From: an uncultured Clostridia bacterium
GTDB taxonomy: Bacteria > Bacillota > Clostridia > Christensenellales > Maliibacteriaceae
Direction: 5' to 3'
NCBI GenBank assembly: GCA_934613185.1
Contig: CAKTSO010000025.1
Span: forward strand, 1 to 16,736
Length of the DNA: 16,736 nucleotides
Part shown: positions 6,041-15,314 of the stretch, in pieces
Layout: each line of letters opens with the position of its first letter
How positions within the stretch are numbered: the stretch's first letter is position 1
The notes under the pieces: model-generated
Told to the model about the DNA's origin: nothing
Databases searched by the model: none
What the model saw: the letters and a program-made list of their open reading frames with translations, nothing else
Program-made: the position numbers and the translations under genes

Positions 6041-8815
6041 ATGTCGAATACATGTGCCGGAAATGATTGGAAGGATCACACGGAATTACTTGCGTTTGTC
6101 GCAAAAACGGATTCGGAAAGTGAAAATCTCTGGCTGCCGCTGGTGTTCCATTTGCGGGACACCGCGGCCGTGATGGAATATTTGACACAAAATTGGCTGC
6201 CGCGGCGATATTGTGATTGTTTGGATTTGAATCGGGAGGATTTCTTGACGCTGACAAAAGCGGCGGCGCTTTTTCACGACGTCGGAAAAAGCACAAAAAT
6301 TTTTCAGGAGAAGATCACAAAACAGCGGCCGGAACTTCGGGAACGGCTTCGGTGTATGGGATTGGGCGCGGAATTTTCTTTGACGGAACAGCCGACGGAA
6401 TCGCTCCCGCATGCTGCGGCGGGCGCGGAGCTTCTTCGTTGGCGATTAGAGCAAGAAGGCGTCACGGAAGATGCGGCGCAAGACAGTGCGCTGGCGGCGA
6501 TCGTCGGCGCGCATCACGGAAAGACGGAATGCAGCGCGACGGACTCTTTTTTGAAGGAGTCGCCGAAAGCATTCGGATGGACGGGAAAGGGCGACCCGAA
6601 CACGCCGTGGGGCGCGGTGCAGGAAGCGCTGATCCGCCGGGCGGAAGAACAAACGGGTGTTTCTTCGTTGATACAGCTGCCGACCTGTTCGATGGCGGCG
6701 CAGATGGCGCTGACGGGGCTTGTCATCATGGCGGACTGGATCGCCAGCAACACGGCGTATTTTCCGCTGATCCCGATCGAAGAAATGCCGGATTCTTATG
6801 ATGAAACCCGCGCAAAGTGTGCATTTCAAAAATTGTGCCTGCCCGGGCCGTGGATCATTTCGGACGATTGGAAAGCGGAAGATTATTTCAAACGACGCTT
6901 TACGTTCGAAGCGAATGTCGTGCAGAAAACGATGGAGCGGGTCGCGGCGCAGACGGAAACGCCGGGCGTGATGATTCTGGAAGCGCCCATGGGACACGGC
7001 AAGACGGAGGCGGCGCTGTCCGCGGCGGAGATTTTGATGAATCGGTTTGGACTCGGCGGCGCGGCGTTCTTTTTGCCGTCGCAGGCAACGTCCAATGCCA
7101 TGTTTGCGCGCATGACGCAGTGGGCGCAGCATCAGCCGGACGCCGTTCGCGTCGCGGTGGAGCTGATCCACGGACAGGCGGCGTTCAATGCGGAGTTTGC
7201 GGCGCTGGACGCGGGAAGCGTTCGGGTGGCGCAGGATGAGCCTGTCGCGGAGTCTTTGACGGTGCATTCTTTCTTCCGCGGCCGTAAGACCGGCCTTTTG
7301 GCCAATCTGGTGGTCGGCACGGTGGATCAGCTTTTGATGGCGGCGCTGCAGCAAAAGCATGTGATGCTGCGTCAGCTGGGTCTGACGGGAAAAGTCGTGA
7401 TCATCGACGAATGTCACGCCTACGACGCGTATATGAACGTCTATCTGGATCGCGTTTTGAACTGGCTCGGCGCGTACCGCGTCCCGGTGATCCTTTTGTC
7501 CGCGACGCTGCCCGGCAAACGCAGGGCGCAGCTTTTGCGCGCTTACCTGGGCGAACGCAGAAGCGGCGGGAAAGAGGCGGAGACCGCGCAGGAGTATCCG
7601 CTTTTGAGCCGGACGCAGGGCGATGAGATTTTTATGGAGGCGATTCCGGCGCAGGGGCAAAGCCGCTGCGTGGCGATCCGAAAAACGGAGGAAGAATCGG
7701 CTTTGGCCGAGGCGGGGCGCATTCTGGAGCAGGGCTGCGTCGGGGTGATCGTCAACACGGTGAAACGGGCGCAGATGCTGCGGGAAGAATTGAAACAACG
7801 ATATCCGAATGCGGAAATTCTGATGGATCACTCGCAATTTCTCGTGTCGGATCGTCTGGAACACGAGCGGGAGATCCTGCGGCGCGTCGGAAAACACTCC
7901 GACGGCAAAACGAGAAAGGGCGTCCTTGTGATCGGGACGCAGGTATTGGAACAGTCGCTGGATCTCGACTTCGACCTCTTGATTACGGATCTGTGCCCGA
8001 TGGATCTTCTCTTGCAAAGGATCGGGCGTCTGCACCGCCATGAAAGAACGCGCCCGACGGAAGCGGCCGAGGCGAGGTGCCTTGTCTTGGGAGCGAACGG
8101 GGAATTGGACGGCGGGAGCCGCGCCGTTTACGGAGACTATCTGCTGCTTCGGACGCGGGAATTTTTACCGGAGACGATTCGCCTGCCGGAAGAGATTTCG
8201 CCTTTGGTGCAAGAGACCTACGATGAGGACTTGCGGACAATGCCGCCCGATAAAGTGTATGACGCCGCGCGGGAGGCGTATTCCACAGAACAAAAGAAGA
8301 AGCAGGGGAAAGCGAAGAACTTTCTTCTGCCGAAGCCGGAACGCGATCCTTTAGCAAGGTTTGCCGAAAAAACGATCGTCGGCATCATGAACGGCGGCGC
8401 GCCGGGCTTTACGGATCTGCAGGCGCGGGCGGCGGTGCGCGACGGGACGGCGTCCATCGAAGTGCTGGTGGTACAGCGTACGGAAGACGGAATGGCAAGG
8501 CTTCTTTCCGGCGAACAAAAGGGCATGGAAATTCGAACGGACACGCAGCCGAGCCGGGAAGAGGCGCGGGCGATTGCGATGCAGCGGCTTCGCCTGCCGG
8601 CGCGGTTCAGCCGATCGTATTGCGTCGATTCGGTGATCGACGAATTGGAAACGGCGACGGAACGCTTTCTGCCGGAATGGATGCTTGCGCCGATGCTGCA
8701 GGGCGAAGCGTTTTTGATTCTGGAGCCGGACGGAAAAGCCGAGCTGAACGGGGAAAAACTGCGGTACGATCCGCAGATCGGATTGATTCGGGAGGACGAA
8801 CATGGAGCAAATTGA
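6041..8815 (+). CDS. cas3: CRISPR nuclease-helicase Cas3 (type I-E)
   Basis: 924 residues. Cas3 is recruited by target-bound Cascade and degrades DNA with a metal-dependent HD nuclease and a 3'-5' helicase. HD domain, about 15-240: H37, the HD pair H79-D80 in LFHDVGKS, H124, H158-H159 in GAHHGK, and D232. Helicase: Walker A APMGHGKT (315-322), DECH (456-459), SAT (487-489), and QRIGRLHRH (659-667) as motif VI. The C-terminal part (about 700-924) is the accessory domain. The HD-first order and length fit I-E enzymes, and all motifs look intact. An alternative start at ATG 6020 adds seven residues but lacks a good ribosome binding site. The last 14 bases overlap cas8e, which suggests coupled translation. 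Confidence 0.96.
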   Translation: MSNTCAGNDWKDHTELLAFVAKTDSESENLWLPLVFHLRDTAAVMEYLTQNWLPRRYCDCLDLNREDFLTLTKAAALFHDVGKSTKIFQEKITKQRPELRERLRCMGLGAEFSLTEQPTESLPHAAAGAELLRWRLEQEGVTEDAAQDSALAAIVGAHHGKTECSATDSFLKESPKAFGWTGKGDPNTPWGAVQEALIRRAEEQTGVSSLIQLPTCSMAAQMALTGLVIMADWIASNTAYFPLIPIEEMPDSYDETRAKCAFQKLCLPGPWIISDDWKAEDYFKRRFTFEANVVQKTMERVAAQTETPGVMILEAPMGHGKTEAALSAAEILMNRFGLGGAAFFLPSQATSNAMFARMTQWAQHQPDAVRVAVELIHGQAAFNAEFAALDAGSVRVAQDEPVAESLTVHSFFRGRKTGLLANLVVGTVDQLLMAALQQKHVMLRQLGLTGKVVIIDECHAYDAYMNVYLDRVLNWLGAYRVPVILLSATLPGKRRAQLLRAYLGERRSGGKEAETAQEYPLLSRTQGDEIFMEAIPAQGQSRCVAIRKTEEESALAEAGRILEQGCVGVIVNTVKRAQMLREELKQRYPNAEILMDHSQFLVSDRLEHEREILRRVGKHSDGKTRKGVLVIGTQVLEQSLDLDFDLLITDLCPMDLLLQRIGRLHRHERTRPTEAAEARCLVLGANGELDGGSRAVYGDYLLLRTREFLPETIRLPEEISPLVQETYDEDLRTMPPDKVYDAAREAYSTEQKKKQGKAKNFLLPKPERDPLARFAEKTIVGIMNGGAPGFTDLQARAAVRDGTASIEVLVVQRTEDGMARLLSGEQKGMEIRTDTQPSREEARAIAMQRLRLPARFSRSYCVDSVIDELETATERFLPEWMLAPMLQGEAFLILEPDGKAELNGEKLRYDPQIGLIREDEHGAN

Positions 8816-10553
8816 ATTTAATCTTCTGGAAGAACCCTGGATTCGGGTGATGAAAAAAGACTGTACCATCGAAGAATGCTCTTTGACGCAGGCGCTTTTG
8901 AACAGCCATGAATATCTGCGCCTGTCCGGCGAACTGCCGACGCAGGACGTGGCGATCCTGCGCCTGCTTTTGGCGGTGCTGCATACGGTGTTTTATCGTG
9001 TGGATACGGACGGACAAGAGGACCCGATTGAAGATGAAAAACAGGCGCTTGAGCGCTGGTGCGATCTTTGGCAGGCAAAACGTCTGCCGCAAAAGCCGAT
9101 TTGCGAGTATCTGGAGCAATGGAAAGACCGCTTCTGGCTCTTTCACCCGGAGCACCCGTTTTATCAAGTCCCGGCGGCGGAGAGAGGGACGTGGTTTATT
9201 GCATCGAAATTGAACGGAGAGATATCGGAAAGCGGTCATAAAATGCGGCTTTTTCCTACGCGAACGGGATTTAACAGAACGACGCTCAGTTATGCGGAAG
9301 CTGCAAGATGGCTGATTACATTTATTGGATTTGACGACGGAAATTCTGTGAAAATAGATAGTAAAGGTGTTGGTGCGGGGTGGCTTGGGCAACATATTAA
9401 CTTATACACACAAGGCGATAATTTGCTCGAAACGCTTTTGCTTAATCTTGTTTTTCTGAAGGATGGCCGCGAAGTGTGGGAAGTGTGGAATGACGTCAAA
9501 AACGAGTGGGTTAAACCAGCATGGGAAAAACCTGTACTCAAAACGGCTGAGAAAAAAGAAATTGCAATACCCAATAGCCAAAGCGAATTGTTGACTTTGC
9601 AGTCGAGACGGATCATTCTTGCTAGAGAAAACGAGAAGGTGTTAGGTTTTGGGGCAACTGGCGGCGATTTTTGGAAAAACGACGAAAATGCAGGTGCATT
9701 TAGCGAACAAATGACGCAATGGTATAAGAGCGAAGAAAGCAGAAATAAACCCGCAGAGTATTTCCCTAAAAGCGTGAATGCAAAAAGACAGATGTGGCGG
9801 GATTTTGAGACAATAATTGGGGATGAAGAAGGACAACATGCACCCGGAATCGTGTCTTGGTTGCGAGAGTTGAAAAGAAGACATAAATTGGATGCGAAGA
9901 TGATCCATATCCATTCAATAGGCGTGACTTATGATTCTAACAGAAGTTCGATTACAGAGATCGTGGCAGATCAACTGGAGTTCCATGCGGCGCTTTTGGA
10001 TGAAGCGGGAGCGCTTTGGGTGAAGAGAATTGGCGAAAAAATAACGCAAACGGATTGTGTAGCGAAAATCGTCGGCGAATATGCGGAGGGACTTTCTTTG
10101 GCACGGGGTGAGCGACCGAGCCAGAATAATACGGAACGCCGTGCCTATAACCGTGGAATGCAGTTGTACTATGCGGCTGTTGATTTGCCGTTCCGAAAAT
10201 GGTTATCGAAAATTGGCGAGCAGAATTCGGACGATCAGGATACGCGGGACCAGTTGGATCTGGAATGGCGAAAAGAAGCGTATCAAATTGCAATGCGAAT
10301 TGGGGCTGATATGGCGAATTCGGCAGGCAAAAGCGCATTTACGGGACAATGGCTTTTGTGGAGCCCGAAGGGGAAGAACGAGACTGCTCGGAAAGCGGAA
10401 GTTGCTGCAAAACTAAAAGGGAGGATGGCGTTTATGCGTGAAAAAGGGTGGCAGATTTTTTATTCGACGCCAACGGAAATGGAACGTTTTTCAAAAGCGC
10501 TTCAAAATTGCTTGAAGACTCACAATATCAGAAAGGAGGCAGTCGATGAGTGA
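8802..10553 (+). CDS. cas8e: Cascade large subunit Cas8e (Cse1/CasA)
   Basis: 583 residues, somewhat longer than the E. coli protein (about 500). In type I-E, this subunit recognises the PAM, helps unwind the target and recruits Cas3. Family marks: the N-terminal FNLLEEPWIRV (6-16), FHPEHPFYQVP (114-124), LSYAEAARWLI (162-172), and YTQGDNLLETLLLNLVF (202-218). A GGGAGG sits before ATG 8802, which lies inside the cas3 end. The gene is mosaic in composition. The first ~400 bases are GC-rich like the neighbours. From about 9190 to the stop the DNA is clearly AT-richer and Arg is often encoded by AGA, and cse2 returns abruptly to GC-rich. No frameshift was seen. Confidence 0.94.
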   Translation: MEQIEFNLLEEPWIRVMKKDCTIEECSLTQALLNSHEYLRLSGELPTQDVAILRLLLAVLHTVFYRVDTDGQEDPIEDEKQALERWCDLWQAKRLPQKPICEYLEQWKDRFWLFHPEHPFYQVPAAERGTWFIASKLNGEISESGHKMRLFPTRTGFNRTTLSYAEAARWLITFIGFDDGNSVKIDSKGVGAGWLGQHINLYTQGDNLLETLLLNLVFLKDGREVWEVWNDVKNEWVKPAWEKPVLKTAEKKEIAIPNSQSELLTLQSRRIILARENEKVLGFGATGGDFWKNDENAGAFSEQMTQWYKSEESRNKPAEYFPKSVNAKRQMWRDFETIIGDEEGQHAPGIVSWLRELKRRHKLDAKMIHIHSIGVTYDSNRSSITEIVADQLEFHAALLDEAGALWVKRIGEKITQTDCVAKIVGEYAEGLSLARGERPSQNNTERRAYNRGMQLYYAAVDLPFRKWLSKIGEQNSDDQDTRDQLDLEWRKEAYQIAMRIGADMANSAGKSAFTGQWLLWSPKGKNETARKAEVAAKLKGRMAFMREKGWQIFYSTPTEMERFSKALQNCLKTHNIRKEAVDE

Positions 10554-11154
10554 TCAAAAGAAGATGGTAAAAGACTACGTGCGCGGGCGATTGCTCGGGT
10601 GGCAGCGGCAGACCAACGAACATCTCGTTCGGGCGGATCTTGCCAACCTGCGCCGCGGCGTCGGGAAAAAGCCGGGAGACATGCCGGAGTTGTGGGGCTT
10701 GCTGTTCCGCGATCTGCCGGAAGAATTGATGAGCAAAACAGGGGAGCCGACCCGGGCGGAGTGGGCCGTGTCCGGCGCGCTGACCTGTTATGCGCTGCAT
10801 CAGCAGGGCGCGAGCCAAAATGCGCATGCCGAAGGGCAGCGCCTCGGCCTGGCGATCCGAAGACTGGCAGGAAACGACGAAGAGGCCATGAAAGCCGTAC
10901 AGCGCCGCTTCAACGCATTTGCCACGGCGCGGGATATGCCGGAATGCATGCACCATTTGCGCGGACTCGTGCAGCTTTTGCGCAGCAAGGACATTCCGCT
11001 TGACTATGTGGAACTGGCGGGAGACTTATACGAATTTCAAACGCCGGACGGCGCGGCGCGCGTGCGCCTGCGCTGGGGGCAGGATTTTTACAGAGTTTCA
11101 TTCCGAGACGATAACGACGAAAACAGAAAGGACGATACCCATGAAAACGAATGA
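10546..11154 (+). CDS. cse2: Cascade small subunit Cse2 (CasB)
   Basis: 202 residues, the usual size. Two copies normally form the inner belly of Cascade and stabilise the displaced strand. Recognisable family segments are ADLANLRRGVGKKPGDMPEL (30-49), the RRFN helix and LRGLVQLLRSKDIPLDY (138-154) with a following basic VRLRWGQDFYR. An AAAGGAGG (10532-10539) fixes ATG 10546, which overlaps the cas8e stop by 8 bases. The C-terminal tail is charged and overlaps cas7 by 14 bases. Base composition is GC-rich, in sharp contrast to the end of cas8e. Confidence 0.94.
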   Translation: MSDQKKMVKDYVRGRLLGWQRQTNEHLVRADLANLRRGVGKKPGDMPELWGLLFRDLPEELMSKTGEPTRAEWAVSGALTCYALHQQGASQNAHAEGQRLGLAIRRLAGNDEEAMKAVQRRFNAFATARDMPECMHHLRGLVQLLRSKDIPLDYVELAGDLYEFQTPDGAARVRLRWGQDFYRVSFRDDNDENRKDDTHENE

Positions 11155-12226
11155 GAGAATTTACGTCGATCTGCATGTGCTCCAGACCGTTCCGCCCAGC
11201 TGCGTGAACCGCGACGACACCGGCAGCCCCAAAACGGCGATTTACGGCGGCGTGACGCGGGCGCGCGTGTCCAGTCAGGCGTGGAAACGCGCGATGCGGC
11301 TGATGTTCCGCGAAATGCTTTGCGAGGAAGACGTGGGTCAACGCACGAAAATGGTGGTCGATCTGATCGCGGAAAAACTTGCGGAACTTCGCCCGGATCT
11401 TTCCGAAAAGCAGGTGCAGACGTTGGCACAGAAAGTGCTGGAAGCCGCCGGCGTCAAGGTCAAAGCCGACAAAGATAAGCTGAAAACCGGCGCGCTGTTT
11501 TTCATCAGTCCCGCGCAGATTTCGGCTTTGGCGCAGATCGCGGCGGAACAGGAAGACGGAAAGTTTGACAAAGCGGTGTGTCAGGCGGCGTTGAAAATGC
11601 AGCCCGGTGTCGATATGGCATTGTTCGGACGAATGGTTGCGGACGATCCCAGTTTGAATTTTGACGCCGCGGCGCAAGTGGCGCACGCCATTTCTACACA
11701 TGCGGTCGAGAATGAATACGATTATTTCACGGCGGTGGACGACTGCTCCCCGGAAGACAACGCGGGTGCGGGACATCTGGGAACGGTGGAATTCAATTCC
11801 TCGACGCTGTATCGCTATGCGACAGTAAACGTGGGCGAACTGGCAGGTATGTTGGGGGAAAAGACGCCCGAAGCGGTGCGCGCATTTGCCGAGGCGTTTA
11901 TTCGCAGCATGCCGACGGGCAAGCAGAACACCTTTGCGAATCGGACGCGCCCCGACGCCGTCTATGTGACGGTGCGCCGCGATCAGCCGATCAACATGGC
12001 GGGCGCGTTCGAAAAGCCGATTCGCGCGGGCAGCGAAGGCTATGCGGCGGGTTCGGTTGCGGCGCTTGTTCGTTATGCAAAGGAAACGTATGCGGATTTT
12101 GCGGCGGAACCCGAATGCGCATGGACGGTTGGAAAAGGCATGGAAGAACTGGCGCAGCCCGGTTCCGTGAACGCATTGCTGGATGCGCTGGAACTCTGGC
12201 TGAAATTCAATGGTGAACAAAAATGA
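11141..12226 (+). CDS. cas7: Cascade backbone subunit Cas7e (Cse4/CasC)
   Basis: 361 residues. Six copies of this RAMP-type protein normally line the crRNA. The N-terminal hallmark is at about 24-53 and includes NRDDTGSPKTAIYGGVTRAR (23-42) and SSQAWKRAMR (44-53). A second conserved block, MPTGKQNTFANRTRPD, lies at about 256-271, followed by QPINMAGAFEKP. AAAGGA (11127-11132) with 8-base spacing supports ATG 11141. The same frame is open further upstream to 10919, but that part only reads cse2 in another frame. The stop overlaps the cas5 start in an ATGA (12223-12226). Confidence 0.96.
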   Translation: MKTNERIYVDLHVLQTVPPSCVNRDDTGSPKTAIYGGVTRARVSSQAWKRAMRLMFREMLCEEDVGQRTKMVVDLIAEKLAELRPDLSEKQVQTLAQKVLEAAGVKVKADKDKLKTGALFFISPAQISALAQIAAEQEDGKFDKAVCQAALKMQPGVDMALFGRMVADDPSLNFDAAAQVAHAISTHAVENEYDYFTAVDDCSPEDNAGAGHLGTVEFNSSTLYRYATVNVGELAGMLGEKTPEAVRAFAEAFIRSMPTGKQNTFANRTRPDAVYVTVRRDQPINMAGAFEKPIRAGSEGYAAGSVAALVRYAKETYADFAAEPECAWTVGKGMEELAQPGSVNALLDALELWLKFNGEQK

Positions 12227-12864
12227 GCACGCTGCTCCTGCGTCTTGCGGGACCGATGCAGTCCTGGGGGACGGATTCAAAATTTGACGTGCGGCGAACG
12301 CAGCGGGAGCCGAGCAAAAGCGGGGTGCTCGGGCTTGTCGCCGCGGCGATGGGGATCCGACGCGATGAAAAAGAGGCGCTGACGCCGCTTGCGGCGCTGC
12401 GTTTCGGCGTTCGCGTGGATCGCGAAGGCGTCATGATACGGGATTACCATACGGCGAAATCGGAGAAAAGCGCGTATGTCACGAACCGTTATTATCTGGC
12501 GGATGCCGTATTTGTTGCGGGACTGGAAAGCGACGACGCCGAATTGCTGGAGAAGATCGCACAGGCATTGCAGACGCCGACATTTCCTTTGTATCTCGGA
12601 CGGCGCTCCTGCCCGCCGACGGGACGGGTGTTCCTGAAAATTTCGGAAAAACCGCTGGAGGATGCGCTTTTGGAAGACGCCCCGGAGGAAGCGACGCGGC
12701 TTGTGCTGGACGCGGCGCCGGGCGAAGACGGCGGCATTGTCCGCGACGTCCCCGTGTCGTTTGATCCGTCGCGGCGGGAATACGCCTATCGAAGAGTCAA
12801 AGAACGGTTTTTGCATAAAGACGAAGAAGGCGACCATGATCCCATGGCGGAATTGGAGGACTGA
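12223..12864 (+). CDS. cas5: Cascade subunit Cas5e (CasD)
   Basis: 213 residues. Cas5e is a RAMP protein that holds the 5' handle of the crRNA at the Cas8e end of Cascade. The start carries the family motif GPMQSWG (10-16), followed by an Arg-rich strand and helix RRTQREPSKSGVLGLVAAAM (24-43). DYHTAKSEKSAYVTNRYYL then marks the thumb/handle-binding region. In I-E, Cas5 is not the processing nuclease; that role belongs to Cas6e downstream. Translation is coupled to cas7 by the 4-base overlap, and cas6e begins 2 bases after the stop. Confidence 0.95.
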   Translation: MSTLLLRLAGPMQSWGTDSKFDVRRTQREPSKSGVLGLVAAAMGIRRDEKEALTPLAALRFGVRVDREGVMIRDYHTAKSEKSAYVTNRYYLADAVFVAGLESDDAELLEKIAQALQTPTFPLYLGRRSCPPTGRVFLKISEKPLEDALLEDAPEEATRLVLDAAPGEDGGIVRDVPVSFDPSRREYAYRRVKERFLHKDEEGDHDPMAELED

Positions 12865-12866
12865 CG

Positions 12867-13508
12867 ATGTATTTGACACAAATGAAGTTGGATCTGAAAA
12901 ATCGCCATACATTGGAGGCACTGTCTGCGCCGAGTAAATTTCACGGCGCGATCGAGTCGTCATTCCCGGGCGAACGAAAGAGAAACCTCTGGCGGATCGA
13001 CAGCCGAAACGGACAGTCGTATCTGCTGCTCCTCAGCGAAGAAAAGCCGGATCTTGCGAATGCGGCGGATCAGTTTGCGCCGCAGGGTGAAACGTGGCAG
13101 ACGAAAAACTATGATCCTTTGCTCGAACGCATCGAAGAAGGCAGCCGCTGGCGGTTTCGCCTTTGCGCCAATCCGACCTACAGCGTTTCTGCGGAAACGG
13201 GAAAAAGGGGGCAGGTGCGCGCGCACAGCACGACGGAACATCAGTGCCTCTGGCTGATGCAGCAAAGCCAAAAACACGGCTTCTGTTTGAAAGAAGACGA
13301 ATTCACGGTCACAAAGGTCAAATGGTATCATTTTAAAAAGGGAGCTGCGACCAGGTGGGTGACATTCCTTGCGGTTACTTACGACGGGATCCTGGAAGTG
13401 CGGGACGTCGAAGCGTTTCGACGGATGCTCTGCGGCGGGCTCGGTCACGGGAAAGCATACGGCGCCGGGCTTATGACGCTGGTGCGCATGGGTGACGACC
13501 GTGGCTGA
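12867..13508 (+). CDS. cas6e: crRNA endoribonuclease Cas6e (CasE)
   Basis: 213 residues. It cleaves the array transcript 3' of each repeat hairpin and stays bound to the crRNA 3' end. The catalytic His, known as H26 in the E. coli/Thermus family, falls exactly at H26 here (SAPSKFHGAIE, 20-30). The second ferredoxin-like domain ends in the glycine-rich loop GLGHGKAYGAGLMTL (191-205). The basic RGQVRAHSTTEHQ segment (114-126) is a candidate RNA-contact site. Its cognate substrate is the GC hairpin in the adjacent repeats (CCCCGC/GCGGGG). The end overlaps the proposed cas1 start. Confidence 0.95.
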   Translation: MYLTQMKLDLKNRHTLEALSAPSKFHGAIESSFPGERKRNLWRIDSRNGQSYLLLLSEEKPDLANAADQFAPQGETWQTKNYDPLLERIEEGSRWRFRLCANPTYSVSAETGKRGQVRAHSTTEHQCLWLMQQSQKHGFCLKEDEFTVTKVKWYHFKKGAATRWVTFLAVTYDGILEVRDVEAFRRMLCGGLGHGKAYGAGLMTLVRMGDDRG

Positions 13509-14445
13509 GATCCCCGGAATGATCCGCCCGGAACTTCAGGCGCTGCCGCAGATCTCGGATCGCATGACGTTCCTTTATCTGGAGCGGTGCGTGCTGAACC
13601 GGCAGGACAGCGCCATCACGGTAACGGATGACAAGGGAACGGTTTTTGTCCCCGCTGCGGCGATCAGCGTGCTTTTACTGGGCCCGGGAACGAAAGTGAC
13701 GCATCGCGCCATGGAACTGATCGGCGACGCGGGGGTCAGCGTGCTTTGGGTGGGCGAGCACGGCGTGCGGTATTATGCCGGCGGCCGTGCGCTGACCCAT
13801 CGGGCACAGCTGCTGATCCGTCAGGCCGAACTGGTCAGCAATACGCGGCTGCGGCTTGGCGTCGTTCGAAAAATGTACAGCATGCGTTTTCCCGACGAGG
13901 ATGTTTCCAAATTGACGCTGCAGCAGCTTCGCGGACGCGAGGGGGCGAGAATCCGAGGCGTGTATCGCGAATCCGCAAAGCGGTGGAATGTTTCGTGGAA
14001 CGGACGCACCTATGATCCGGAAGATTTTTCGGGCGGCGATCCCGTCAATCAGGCGCTGTCTGCGGGACATGCCTGTTTGTACGGCGCAGCGCATGCCGTG
14101 ATCCGGGCGCTTGGCTGCTCGCCCGGGCTTGGGTTCGTGCATACCGGGCACGAGTGTTCTTTTGTCTATGATATCGCGGATTTGTACAAAGCGGAGATCA
14201 CGATTCCGCTGGCATTTGAAATGGCGGCCGCAATGCCGAAAGAACAGATCGGCTCCCATATGCGGAGGCGAACGAGGGACGCCATGGTTCAAGGCCATAT
14301 TATGGAGCGAATGGTTCGGGATATTCGAACGCTGTTTGCGGCGGAGGACGAGGATTCGTCAAGCGAAAATGCGGTTTATCTGTGGGATGATAAACAGGGC
14401 GTGGTGGAAAACGGTCGATCGTACGGCGCGGAGGATGAACCATGA
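13492..14445 (+). CDS. cas1: CRISPR integrase Cas1 (type I-E)
   Basis: 317 residues from GTG 13492. Cas1 integrates new spacers together with Cas2. The metal-binding residues of the family are all present: E150 in QLRGREGAR, H217 in GFVHTGH, D227 and D230 in VYDIADLYK. VTHRAMEL (69-76), VLWVGEHGVRYYAGG (84-98) and WNGRTYDPEDF (169-179) are typical of I-E Cas1. The acidic tail after about 285 is not conserved in families I know. The start is uncertain: GTG 13492, GTG 13501 and ATG 13519 are all in frame and none has a strong ribosome binding site. The stop overlaps the cas2 ATG by 4 bases. Confidence 0.95.
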   Translation: MTTVAEIPGMIRPELQALPQISDRMTFLYLERCVLNRQDSAITVTDDKGTVFVPAAAISVLLLGPGTKVTHRAMELIGDAGVSVLWVGEHGVRYYAGGRALTHRAQLLIRQAELVSNTRLRLGVVRKMYSMRFPDEDVSKLTLQQLRGREGARIRGVYRESAKRWNVSWNGRTYDPEDFSGGDPVNQALSAGHACLYGAAHAVIRALGCSPGLGFVHTGHECSFVYDIADLYKAEITIPLAFEMAAAMPKEQIGSHMRRRTRDAMVQGHIMERMVRDIRTLFAAEDEDSSSENAVYLWDDKQGVVENGRSYGAEDEP

Positions 14446-15314
14446 TCGTCGTGACGCTGACGGATTGCCCGCCGCGGCTGCGCGGAGACCTGTCCAAATG
14501 GCTGCTGGAGATCAATACCGGCGTTTATGTGGGGCAGCTAAATGCCCGCGTCCGCGAAAAGCTGTGGGAAAGGATCTGCGAAAATCTTCCCAAAGGGCGG
14601 GCGACTATGGTATACTCTGCCAATAATGAGCAGCGTATGGAATTTCGGGTTCATAACACGACCTGGCAGCCGACGGATTTTGAAGGACTGACGCTGATGC
14701 GGCGGCCGTCGGAAGCGGCGATGCCGGAACTTCCGAAAACGGCGAAAAGCAACGCGTCGATCAATCGTACGGTGCAAAACAGCCGCGCTGCCCGTGCCGC
14801 GAAAGAAAAGAAGACCGGTTATGCGGTCATCGACATCGAAACGACGGGATTGGATTGTGAAAACGACGAGATTTTGGAAATCGGTGCGATCCGCGTCGTC
14901 GATCATTTGATCGCGGAGCGGTTTTCCGTGCTGGTTCGCACGGAAAAGCCGATTCCCAAAGAGATTACGGCGTTGACAGGAATCGATACGGATATGGTTT
15001 CGGAACAGGGGGTGGAACTGAAATCGGCATTGGAGCAGCTTTGGGACTTTGTGGGACAAAGCCCGCTGATCGGCCATAATTTTGCTTTCGATCGGATGTT
15101 TCTGGAAAAAGCATGCCGCAAGACGGAGGCTCGCATGCCGCGACTGCCGATTTGGGATACTTTGATACTGGCCCGAAGAGAGCTTCGGGATTTGACGGAT
15201 TATCGACTGGAAACCCTGGCCGCCTGTTTTGGGATCAAGGCGACGGGGCAACATCGCGCGCTGGCAGACTGCATCACGACGTTTCAGGTCTATGAGAAAC
15301 TGAATGAAATTTGA
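14442..15314 (+). CDS. cas2: Cas2e fused to a DnaQ-like DEDDh exonuclease
   Basis: 290 residues. Residues 1 to about 90 form a type I-E Cas2 (start MIVVTLTDCPPRLRGDLSKW; then INTGVYVGQLNARVRE; a WQPTDFEGL end). A linker rich in Ala, Lys and Ser (about 91-125) follows. A complete 3'-5' exonuclease domain fills 127-290: Exo I DIETTG with D131 and E133, Exo II HNFAFD with D217, Exo III H271 and D276. All five DEDDh residues are present, so catalytic activity is expected. Cas2-DnaQ fusions are known in some I-E systems, notably that of Streptococcus thermophilus, where the domain is thought to trim prespacers before integration. Here it is the last gene before the array. Confidence 0.95.
   Translation: MIVVTLTDCPPRLRGDLSKWLLEINTGVYVGQLNARVREKLWERICENLPKGRATMVYSANNEQRMEFRVHNTTWQPTDFEGLTLMRRPSEAAMPELPKTAKSNASINRTVQNSRAARAAKEKKTGYAVIDIETTGLDCENDEILEIGAIRVVDHLIAERFSVLVRTEKPIPKEITALTGIDTDMVSEQGVELKSALEQLWDFVGQSPLIGHNFAFDRMFLEKACRKTEARMPRLPIWDTLILARRELRDLTDYRLETLAACFGIKATGQHRALADCITTFQVYEKLNEI

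Noticed and set aside
6446..8041. 531-codon minus-strand frame opposite cas3
   Set aside because: Arg/His/Gln-rich shadow of the helicase region of cas3.
10919..11140. Upstream in-frame extension of cas7
   Set aside because: This part reads the 3' end of cse2 out of frame. The Cas7 family N-terminus and a good ribosome binding site both point to ATG 11141.
10910..12280. 456-codon minus-strand frame opposite cas7
   Set aside because: Shadow of cas7; no recognisable domain and no ribosome binding site.
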